A DNA stretch of 25,782 bases from Christensenella sp. UBA5327 (GTDB taxonomy: Bacteria; Bacillota; Clostridia; Christensenellales; Aristaeellaceae). The translations under genes were made by a program, and so were the position numbers. Where the stretch lies: the NCBI GenBank assembly GCA_002411105.1, contig DHQX01000020.1, positions 66,175-91,956 of the forward strand, read 5' to 3'. This document shows, one piece after another, positions 1-6,028 of the stretch (positions are counted from its first letter, which is position 1; each line of letters begins with the position of its first letter). The notes below the pieces were generated by a model. The model worked only from the letters and a program-made list of their open reading frames with translations. It ran no database searches and was not told the origin of the DNA.

Positions 1-40
1 CAAACCCCTTTTTCATCGTGTTGTTTGGCCCGTTTGGCAT
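1..40 (-). CDS. 5' end of a gene running off the window, probable TRAP small permease (dctQ)
   Basis: On the minus strand a GGAGGG motif lies 6 bases before an ATG at 40, and the frame stays open to the window edge (MPNGPNNTMKKGF). Too little is present for recognition by sequence. The guess of dctQ is positional: it follows a dctP gene and an intervening hairpin, the same P-hairpin-Q order as in the complete TRAP operon at 8.7-11.6 kb. An internal ATG at 16 is an alternative start. Confidence 0.35.
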   Translation of the reverse strand, partial: MPNGPNNTMKKGF

Positions 41-70
41 GGTCATCCCTCCGCGGTCAGTCAAGGGAAA

Positions 71-96
71 GCTCCCGGCAGCAAGCTGCCGGGAGC
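71..96 (-). terminator. Hairpin after dctP (attenuator or terminator)
   Basis: A perfect 12-base inverted repeat (GCTCCCGGCAGC / GCTGCCGGGAGC) separated by two bases lies 12 bases after the dctP stop codon. On the minus strand it is followed by TTTCCCTTGA, only a weak T tract, so it may be a partial terminator or an mRNA-stabilising stem that lowers expression of the next gene relative to the binding protein. Confidence 0.6.
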
Positions 97-107
97 CAGA
101 AGGCGTG

Positions 108-1103
108 TCAGTCCATGGACTGGATTTTGCTCAGCAGATCCTTGTCCCAGGAGTCGGAAATCGGATCGTTGAGGTAGAAATCGGTCACATGCTTGGTAAA
201 GGCATCCACATCCGCTTCATAGATGCTCAGGCCCTTCTCCTTGAAGAAGGCGACCAGGTTGGCTTCCCGCTCATTGTTGGTATCATCGCAGAACTGGCGG
301 GCGGCTTCCACGGCCTGGCGCACGATGTCCTGCTGGGCGGGGGTCAGACTTTCCCACTTGGCCGTGTTGATGGCCGGCCACACCGAGTCAACCAGATGGT
401 GGGTCAGCGTGATGGATTTTTGCACTTCGTAGAACTTTGCGCTCTCCACGGTGGGCAGGGGGTTGTCCTGTCCGTCCACCACGCCGGTTTGCAGCGCCAG
501 ATACAATTCAGAGAAGGAAATGGGGGTGGGGTTGGCGCCCAGGGCACGGCCCAGGAACAGCCAGGCTTCGGTGTTGGGCATGCGCAGGTTGATGCCCTTC
601 AGATCCTCGGGGGTTTTGATGGCCTTGTCCTGAGAGAGGGAGATTTCCCGGCTGCCCAGATAGAACGCCGCCAGGGGCAGCAGCCCCTGCTCCTTGGAAA
701 CGCGCTCAAACACATCCTTGCCGATATCGCCGTTGAGCACCTTGGTCATGTGGTCATAGTTCTTGAACACATAGCCTGCTGTGAACATGGAAATCCAGGG
801 GGAGCCGGTGGTGAGCCAGGAGGCGCTGGTCAGCGTCATGTCGGCGTCACCGCCCACCACGGCCACCAGTTCCTCTTCCTGGGTGAAGAGCACGGCGTCG
901 GTGTACAGCTCCACCTTGATGTTGCCGCCGGAGAGTTCCTCAACTTTTTCTTTGAAGACCTTCATCGCCTGGGCGTGGGTGTCGGTGGAAACCGCGGTCA
1001 GGGTCGCGACCAGCTTGACCTCCGGGCCCAGATCCGCCATTGCCAGGGGGGCCAGGCTCATCAGTAACAGGGCTGTCAGTAAAAGGGACAATGTTTTTTT
1101 CAT
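108..1103 (-). CDS. TRAP transporter substrate-binding protein, DctP family
   Basis: This 331-residue protein is the extracytoplasmic solute receptor of a tripartite ATP-independent periplasmic (TRAP) carboxylate transporter. It has a signal peptide (MKK, hydrophobic stretch, LAMA-D near residue 23), no lipobox Cys, and the DctP hallmarks: 'LKGINLRMPNTE' with the Arg that usually binds the substrate carboxylate, and 'LQTGVVDGQDNP'. Length is normal for the family (about 320-340). I chose the ATG at 1103 because AAGGAGG lies just upstream; a start at 1127 would bury that site. It is the third gene of an operon after an aldolase and a GntR regulator. The permease subunits are not in the window and presumably follow past position 1. 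The substrate is unknown; the neighbouring aldolase suggests a sugar acid or 2-keto acid. Confidence 0.93.
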   Translation of the reverse strand: MKKTLSLLLTALLLMSLAPLAMADLGPEVKLVATLTAVSTDTHAQAMKVFKEKVEELSGGNIKVELYTDAVLFTQEEELVAVVGGDADMTLTSASWLTTGSPWISMFTAGYVFKNYDHMTKVLNGDIGKDVFERVSKEQGLLPLAAFYLGSREISLSQDKAIKTPEDLKGINLRMPNTEAWLFLGRALGANPTPISFSELYLALQTGVVDGQDNPLPTVESAKFYEVQKSITLTHHLVDSVWPAINTAKWESLTPAQQDIVRQAVEAARQFCDDTNNEREANLVAFFKEKGLSIYEADVDAFTKHVTDFYLNDPISDSWDKDLLSKIQSMD

Positions 1104-1151
1104 GGGATGCCTCCTTGATTTATTCACCCTGCCCGCGGGCAGAGGAAGTTT

Positions 1152-1868
1152 TTATTTCTTCCGGGCGCTTTGGTACACAGCCACGTGGTGCCGGGATTGC
1201 TCCAGGTGCTCCAGCATCGCGGTTTGCGCGGCAGCCGGATCCTTGCTCAAAAGCGCCTGGTAGATCTTGTCATGCCGCACGATGGCATCATCAATGCCGC
1301 CCAGCACAAAGATGCCGGCGTTGATCATCTCCTTAAAGACGTTTGACATGGTCTCCACCAGCAGCACCAGCAGCCGGTTGCCTGCCGCCTTGGCGATCAG
1401 CAGGTGAAAGGCGAAGTCAGTGTCCCGGCGCAGGTCGGCAGAGATGCCGCGGTCTTTTAAAATGGCCAGCTGCTTCCGCATGGCGGACAGATCCTGTTCA
1501 CTTGCGTGAAGGGCTGCCAGGCGTGCCGCCTCCAGCTCCATGATGATGCGCACGCCATAGATATCATGATAGCCTATATCATCCATGCGGATAATGCGGG
1601 ATACCATGGCGGACAGGTTGCCGGCCTCCGGCTTTCTGATCATGCTGACGCTGCCGCGCCTGGAATCCACCAGGCCGCGTTCACGAAGCAGCTTCATGGC
1701 CTCCCGGATGCTGGCGCGGCTGACATGGAAACGGTTGGCCAGGGCCTGTTCACCAGGCAACTCCTCCCCATCCAGCCTGCGGCTGATGATCTCCTGCTCC
1801 ATCAAATCAGCCACCTGTTCATACAGATGGGCCGTGTTGAGGGGCTCGTGACCAAATGTGTTCATCAT
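1152..1868 (-). CDS. GntR-family transcriptional regulator, FadR/FCD subfamily
   Basis: This 238-residue protein has an N-terminal winged helix-turn-helix (residues about 10-75: 'LPGEQALANRFHVSRASIREAMKLLRERGLV' region, typical GntR) followed by an all-helical FCD ligand domain. The FCD metal-site pattern is visible: Asp and His in 'DTDFAFHLLIA', His in 'VRHDKIY' and His in 'MLEHLE'. Family members sense small carboxylates and repress transport/catabolic operons. The start at ATG 1868 has AAAGGA upstream and leaves 14 bases after the aldolase stop at 1883; a second ATG follows immediately at 1865. Lying between an aldolase and a TRAP receptor, it is most likely the local regulator of this operon; a candidate operator is at 2846-2858. 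Confidence 0.92.
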   Translation of the reverse strand: MMNTFGHEPLNTAHLYEQVADLMEQEIISRRLDGEELPGEQALANRFHVSRASIREAMKLLRERGLVDSRRGSVSMIRKPEAGNLSAMVSRIIRMDDIGYHDIYGVRIIMELEAARLAALHASEQDLSAMRKQLAILKDRGISADLRRDTDFAFHLLIAKAAGNRLLVLLVETMSNVFKEMINAGIFVLGGIDDAIVRHDKIYQALLSKDPAAAQTAMLEHLEQSRHHVAVYQSARKK

Positions 1869-1882
1869 GCTTTTTTCCTTTG

Positions 1883-2800
1883 TTACACGCACAAATCCGT
1901 GGCGACAGCGCGCACCAGCCTGTCCATCTGCCGCACCTCTTCGCGGAAGGTCTCTGTCAATCCACTGGCGTCCCTGGTGCGGCAGAAGATGTCCATGGGC
2001 AGATTTTCAACAGCCTGCAAGTGGTATTTGGCATTGACCGGATAATACTGTCGCTCGATCTGGGAGGCGCAGGTGAGCAGGCTTTGCACCATGTCTGCGT
2101 TGGGGTGGTTGATATGACGCGTCAGCCACACATAAGGCTGGGGGTGAAAGTTGGCCATGACGCCCGAATACCCCGGCGCCCCGTCCCTGAGGGATTGCAG
2201 CAGGGTGGTGGTGTTGGCGTTGTACAGCTTCAAGTGGCTGCCAGCGATGGCTTTCACCCGGGCGCTGATCATCTGAGCATCGCAGCAGGTGTCTTTTAAG
2301 AAGTAAAACCGTCCGGTGGCCGCCGCTTCTTTCAGAATGGGCAGGGAGAGCAGGCGCTTATAGGGATGGGGGCATTCATACAGCCCCAGGTGAATATCCT
2401 GTGGAATGCTATCCAGCAGCGCAAACAGACGCTTGAGCAGGATATCATCGCCCTCATCCTCCAAAGCCAGCCGGTTGGTGAGCAGGATGACCGCGTCAAC
2501 CCCGGTGTCAGCCATCGCCTTGATGCTTGTCACCTGGTCATCCAGCGCATAATCGGTAAAGCCGGACGCCACCACCGGCACCCTGCCAGCCGCCGCCTCC
2601 ACCGTGATGCGCGCGATACGCATGCGCTCCTCAAAATCCATGTTGAAGATCTCGCTGGACTGACAGGAGGCGAACAAGCCGTCCACGCCGCCCTTTATAT
2701 ACCAATCCACCAAGGCCTTCAGGGCGCCTTCATCAATCGCTCCCTTATTTGTGAAGGGGGTTAACATCACCGGCCATACTCCGCCTGGATAGTGTGCCAT
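1883..2800 (-). CDS. Dihydrodipicolinate synthase / N-acetylneuraminate lyase family aldolase
   Basis: This 305-residue cytoplasmic protein has the length and order of a class I DHDPS/NAL TIM-barrel aldolase. It starts with 'GGVWPVMLTPF', has the catalytic Tyr at about residue 141 in 'GLYECPHPYKR', and the Schiff-base Lys at about 169 in 'FYFLKDTCCD'. The usual GTTGE signature is replaced by 'ASCQSSE' (44-50), as in divergent subfamilies, so true dihydrodipicolinate synthase activity is unlikely. It probably cleaves or condenses a 2-keto acid imported by the TRAP system downstream. The ATG at 2800 has GAGGAG at a good distance; an upstream TTG at 2806 is less likely. It is the first gene of the aldolase-regulator-dctP operon. 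Confidence 0.9.
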   Translation of the reverse strand: MAHYPGGVWPVMLTPFTNKGAIDEGALKALVDWYIKGGVDGLFASCQSSEIFNMDFEERMRIARITVEAAAGRVPVVASGFTDYALDDQVTSIKAMADTGVDAVILLTNRLALEDEGDDILLKRLFALLDSIPQDIHLGLYECPHPYKRLLSLPILKEAAATGRFYFLKDTCCDAQMISARVKAIAGSHLKLYNANTTTLLQSLRDGAPGYSGVMANFHPQPYVWLTRHINHPNADMVQSLLTCASQIERQYYPVNAKYHLQAVENLPMDIFCRTRDASGLTETFREEVRQMDRLVRAVATDLCV

Positions 2801-2845
2801 TTCCAACTCCTCATTCTGCTGCGTTGCAGCCGTTCAATATTTTCA

Positions 2846-2858
2846 CCTGTCTGACAAG
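2846..2858. promoter_or_regulatory. Candidate FadR-type operator upstream of the aldolase operon
   Basis: CCTGTCTGACAAG contains the perfect odd-length palindrome TGTC-T-GACA (2848-2856), about 46 bases upstream of the aldolase start. FadR-subfamily GntR proteins often bind TNGTCNNNGACNA-like palindromes, and such a regulator is encoded in this operon. A wider inverted repeat, GTCTG-N5-CAGAC, overlaps it. Placement and match to the family pattern are inference. Confidence 0.4.
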
Positions 2859-2890
2859 CAGACTACCATACACCCGGGCGCATTGCAAGC

Positions 2891-2927
2891 CCCCAAATAA
2901 AACAGCCACCGCGCTTTGCGGTGGCTG
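2891..2927 (-). terminator. Rho-independent terminator of the ECF sigma operon
   Basis: A perfect 10-base stem (CAGCCACCGC at 2903-2912 with GCGGTGGCTG at 2918-2927, five-base loop) is followed on the minus strand by TTTTATTTGGGG. It sits about 30 bases after the stop of the anti-sigma-like gene and separates that operon from the aldolase operon. Confidence 0.85.
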
Positions 2928-2955
2928 CCGGGTGCCGGGGTCAGGAAGCCAGGGT

Positions 2956-3858
2956 TTAGCCGTTCCCGCCGGTGATGACGTTGGTATAAAGCACCTCGCC
3001 GGTTTTGCCATCCATCATGATGCCACAGTCCATGAGCATGCCGTCTTTCTCGATGACAATACCAAAGCCCCAGAGGGTGCCGCCGCTATCCCGGGTGTGG
3101 AAGTTCGCGTGGTTGATGGTGCCGGCTTCCAGCTCCGCCCTGGTGAGGCCAAAATCCTCCGCAAAGGCCTGATAAGCGATTTCAAGGGCCTGCTCGCGCG
3201 TCAGGTCACCCTGGCCGGGGGTGGCGTCCCGGACGATCTCGCCATTCCAGTAGGACGCGTCCTTGTCCAGGCCTTCCAGCACCTTGGGGTCTGGCATGTT
3301 GGGGTCAGGCGGCGTGGGGTTTTCCTGATAGCGCTTCATGTTGATGGCGTCAGCCGCCTCGGGGTTGCTCAGGGCCTGCGCCAATTGCGGCTGGCCCCAC
3401 ACCGGGGATTCCAGGCCCGCCTTTTCCCAGGTGGCCCTGTCCACATCGTCAAAGCTCCAGCTGGCCTGGGCGCTGTTTTTGTCAAGGATCACCTTGTATT
3501 CGCCCACCAGGGAGGGGTGCAGGAAGCCGGAGGTGAAACGCACGGTCCACTGGTCGCCCTCCTGCTTGTCAAAGGCGCTGAAGTTGCCCAGGGTGGCGTG
3601 GGTCAGGCCGTATTTTTCCACGAGCGCTTTCCTGGCGCGGGCCAGGGCGTCCGCCTGGGGTGAGCGGGTGAGGACGATGGCGGCCAGGGCTGTGACAGCC
3701 AGCAAGATAAAGGCCAGGGCCATTATCAGGCTTAAGGTCAATTTCTTTTTCACTTTTGTTCCTCCTGTGATGTTTTGCATCAGCTGCTGATGATGTGCCG
3801 GGGTGATGTAAAGCCCCGCCAGGTTTTCGCTGATGCAGTCTGTGATGGGCTTATTCAT
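2956..3858 (-). CDS. Membrane-anchored PepSY-like protein, probable anti-sigma partner of the ECF factor
   Basis: This 300-residue protein has a short cytosolic N-terminus (about 38 residues), one transmembrane helix (about 40-64, 'LTLSLIMALAFILLAVTALAAIVL') and a large extracytoplasmic part. The latter holds two regions resembling PepSY modules: about 72-125, and about 210-295 with 'LTREQALEIAYQAF ... MMDGKTGEVLY'. Between them is a Pro/Asp-rich linker. The start ATG at 3858 overlaps the sigma-factor stop by 8 bases, so the two are translationally coupled. Single-span proteins encoded directly behind ECF sigma genes usually sequester the sigma factor, but the N-terminal segment here is short and has no recognisable zinc motif, so the role is inferred from position. 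The upstream in-frame extension to 3948 lies inside the sigma gene and is rejected. Confidence 0.75.
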   Translation of the reverse strand: MNKPITDCISENLAGLYITPAHHQQLMQNITGGTKVKKKLTLSLIMALAFILLAVTALAAIVLTRSPQADALARARKALVEKYGLTHATLGNFSAFDKQEGDQWTVRFTSGFLHPSLVGEYKVILDKNSAQASWSFDDVDRATWEKAGLESPVWGQPQLAQALSNPEAADAINMKRYQENPTPPDPNMPDPKVLEGLDKDASYWNGEIVRDATPGQGDLTREQALEIAYQAFAEDFGLTRAELEAGTINHANFHTRDSGGTLWGFGIVIEKDGMLMDCGIMMDGKTGEVLYTNVITGGNG

Positions 3859-4351
3859 CCCGCACGCTCCTTTCGGGCAGGTCGCCCAGCAGCTGATAGG
3901 CTTTCTTGAGCCGGTACTGCACGGCCTGGCGGCTGATGCGAAGGGCATCCGCCGTCTGGGCCATGGTGAGGTTGTGGAAGTGGTACAGCAGGATCACCTG
4001 CTTGAGCTTGTCAGGAAGCCGCATCACGTCCATAAACAGCGCGCGGGATTCCTCCGTGGTGTCAGGGGCTGCCAGGGGCATGTCCTCCAGGGCTTTTGCC
4101 AGGTCCACATGCTTAAACCAGGCGGAGCGCCTGTAGTCCTTGCAGGTGTTGATCGCAATGCGCATGATCCAGGTCTTTTCAGAGGCCTCATTTCGTCCCT
4201 CAAAGCGGTCCATATGGTGCCATACTTTCAGGAAGGTATCTTGCACAGCGTCCTGTGCTAAGTGGCGGTCAGCCAGGTAGACATAGCACATGCGCAAAAC
4301 CGCATCCCCGTAGCTTGTGAGCCAGGCTTCAAGCCTCTGCTCCTTTTCCAC
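3851..4351 (-). CDS. ECF-type RNA polymerase sigma-70 factor
   Basis: A small sigma factor of about 166 residues with only regions 2 and 4. Region 2 is seen in 'DAVLRMCYVYLADRHLAQDAVQDTFLKVW' (split here as two overlapping motifs: membrane-proximal helix and the 'AQDAVQDTFLKVW' core-binding motif) and 'TWIMRIAINTCKDYRR'. Region 4 helix-turn-helix is 'LTMAQTADALRISRQAVQYRLKKA'. It would direct RNA polymerase to a small regulon, usually including its own operon. The start is a GTG; GGGAGG precedes candidates at 4357 (spacing 4) and 4351 (spacing 10), and a further in-frame GTG lies at 4372. I favour 4351, with 4357 close behind. It is coupled to the downstream anti-sigma-like gene. Confidence 0.9.
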   Translation of the reverse strand: MEKEQRLEAWLTSYGDAVLRMCYVYLADRHLAQDAVQDTFLKVWHHMDRFEGRNEASEKTWIMRIAINTCKDYRRSAWFKHVDLAKALEDMPLAAPDTTEESRALFMDVMRLPDKLKQVILLYHFHNLTMAQTADALRISRQAVQYRLKKAYQLLGDLPERSVRDE

Positions 4352-4419
4352 CGCCACCTCACCTCCCTTCACCTATTAGACGATAGGCAGACCTCAAATG
4401 CCAGTTGATCCGAAAATTT

Positions 4420-5661
4420 TCAGATGCTCCGGCTGATGCAGCCCGCCACCTTGCCGGTGCTGTCGGCCTCCAGGGCGTAGCGCAGGGCGTCAATCAGGTG
4501 GTCTTCCCCCTGGGGGATGGGCAGCTGCCCGCCCTCCCGGCTCTCCCGCCAGCGGTAACCTGCAAGCTCCTCCTGCAGGTGCACGCAGTGGGGTGCGATG
4601 ATGATCTCATATTGGCTTAGCCACTGGATGCCATGCATCAGGCTGCCCGGCCCCTTTTTGGCGGCGCGCGCCTGGATGCCAAGCCGCCTCAGCTCGATGA
4701 TGGATTTGGGCTCGGCGCTGTCACAGGTGATGGGGTGTCTATCGGCAAAGGGCTTGAGCGCCTCCGCCAGGCGGGCGTTGTGCCAGCCCCGCTCGTAGAT
4801 TTCGTCCAGAATCAGGATGCGCTTGCGCTTGTTGTCCAGGCTCACCTTGATGGCGCCCACCGGGTCCTGGGCAAAGCCAAAGTCAAGGCCCAGGCGCAGG
4901 GGCTCTGTCACCTCGCCGGGGAGGATGGGGGACACCCGCCAGTTTGTCAGGATGGCGCCGCCCACCTGGCCCCATAGGCCCAGGGTGTACACATCCCGAA
5001 AGTAGGGGTCCCGCTCGGCCTCCAGGGCCTGTGTGTCGTCCGCGGTTAAAAAGCGGTTATCCCGGTAGCTGCTGTGCATGATGAGGATGTTGTCCCGCCG
5101 GAAAACCCTTTGCCCCTCGGGCACGCCGCCAAAGTATTCCTGGTATAGCCAGTGCTGGCGGCTCACCGGGTTAAAGGAGAGGGTGAGGCGCTTTTTGTGG
5201 GCGCTTTTGCCCCGCAGGCGCTTTTCCAGCTGCTTGATGGCCTGGCGGCTCACCTGGGTGGCCTCCTCCACCCAGATATCGCTGAGGGCGCCCCGGGCCG
5301 GGGTGATGGACTTCACCTTTTCCACATCCAGAAGGCCGGTGAACAGAATCTGCGCGCCGTTTCTTTTGCAGGTGATGCGAAGCTCACTTTGATTAACCGA
5401 AAAAAAGCGGGCCAGCCCCAGGCGGCGGATGGCCTTTTGCACCTCGGCAAAGCAGCTGGATTTGAGCGTGCGGGCCACCTGCCTGGCCACCAGGGTGTTG
5501 CGCCCGCACAGGGCATCCAGCACCGCCCGGCTGGCCAGAAAGGCGCTTTTGCCGCTGCCCGCCCCGCCGTAAAACAGCTGCACGCGCTCCCGCGCGTGCA
5601 GATGGGGCAGGAAGGCCTGGTTAAATGCCCTTCTTGGCACCAGCAGCCGCGGGGCGCTCAA
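4420..5661 (-). CDS. Phage terminase large subunit, PBSX type (orphan)
   Basis: This 413-residue protein has the full two-domain layout of a DNA-packaging motor. The ATPase domain shows Walker A 'GGAGSGKS' (32-39), Walker B with catalytic acid 'SDIWVEEA' (127-134) and the coupling motif 'SFNP' (162-165). The RNase H-like nuclease shows Asp260 in 'LGLDFGF', Asp314 in 'TCDSAEPKS' and Asp391 in 'EDHLIDALRYAL'. Length is normal and no frameshift is visible. The start is a TTG at 5661 overlapping the stop of a 55-codon ORF (TTGA); the ribosome binding site is weak. No portal, capsid, tail, lysis or integrase gene is nearby: it sits between an ECF operon and a secreted-protein gene. It is either a prophage relic that kept an intact frame or a domesticated nuclease/ATPase. 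Confidence 0.92.
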   Translation of the reverse strand: MSAPRLLVPRRAFNQAFLPHLHARERVQLFYGGAGSGKSAFLASRAVLDALCGRNTLVARQVARTLKSSCFAEVQKAIRRLGLARFFSVNQSELRITCKRNGAQILFTGLLDVEKVKSITPARGALSDIWVEEATQVSRQAIKQLEKRLRGKSAHKKRLTLSFNPVSRQHWLYQEYFGGVPEGQRVFRRDNILIMHSSYRDNRFLTADDTQALEAERDPYFRDVYTLGLWGQVGGAILTNWRVSPILPGEVTEPLRLGLDFGFAQDPVGAIKVSLDNKRKRILILDEIYERGWHNARLAEALKPFADRHPITCDSAEPKSIIELRRLGIQARAAKKGPGSLMHGIQWLSQYEIIIAPHCVHLQEELAGYRWRESREGGQLPIPQGEDHLIDALRYALEADSTGKVAGCISRSI

Positions 5662-5825
5662 TCCCCCACCAGGCGGATTTCAAAGTCGCCGCCCGCCTCC
5701 TGCTCCCCTTCGTCCATTGCCAGAACGCGGATCAGATCAGCGGCTGAGAGCTTGCCCTCCTCAACCAATGAGCGCAGCCGCGCCAGCGCCATCGCCTTGA
5801 TCTCCCGGATGTCCTCCCCTGCCAT
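5658..5825 (-). CDS. Small ORF coupled to the terminase, possible small-subunit relic
   Basis: A 55-residue charged protein beginning 'MAGEDIREIKAMALARLRSL'. GGAGG lies 6 bases before the ATG at 5825, and its TGA stop overlaps the TTG start of the terminase gene, a tight coupling as in phage terS-terL pairs. It is much shorter than typical terminase small subunits (about 140-250 residues), and has no DNA-binding helix-turn-helix that I can see; predicted content is one long amphipathic helix and an acidic tail ending 'FEIRLVGD'. It could be a truncated small subunit keeping only the oligomerisation part, or a distinct small protein. A longer frame reading from 6014 lacks a ribosome binding site. 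Confidence 0.6.
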   Translation of the reverse strand: MAGEDIREIKAMALARLRSLVEEGKLSAADLIRVLAMDEGEQEAGGDFEIRLVGD

Positions 5826-5897
5826 GTCCTCCCTCCTTTGGAATGAGGCTAACACGCGGGGCAGGTGACAGGCACTGACATCTTTTGCCCGCGCAAA

Positions 5898-5992
5898 ATA
5901 GCCCAAATGGGCTATATACGCCGCCTGCCAGGCAGCGATATCATCAGCCTGGATCGTTGTTTCACCACTCCACCGGGCGTGCATGCGCCCGG
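5898..5992. repeat. Three inverted repeats in a divergent intergenic region
   Basis: Within the 203 bases between the terminase unit and the secreted-protein gene lie three separate dyads: ATAGCCCA-AA-TGGGCTAT (5898-5915), CTGCC-A-GGCAG (5925-5935) and CCGGGCG-TGCATG-CGCCCGG (5973-5992). The third is 36 bases upstream of the plus-strand start and would form a leader hairpin. They could be operators or leader structures; no known riboswitch is recognised and I see no convincing -35/-10 pair here. Confidence 0.5.
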
Positions 5993-6028
5993 GAGATACC
6001 AAGGATAGAAACACAGGGAGGTTGGTTT

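Noticed and set aside
18..1067. 349-codon plus-strand open frame
   Set aside because: Antisense to the clear DctP gene; protein has no signal peptide or known motif, and results from the high GC of the third codon position.
4412..4421. Palindrome GAAAATTTTC between terminase and sigma genes
   Set aside because: Short, AT-only core overlapping the terminase stop; likely by chance. No clear promoter for the sigma gene could be assigned there.
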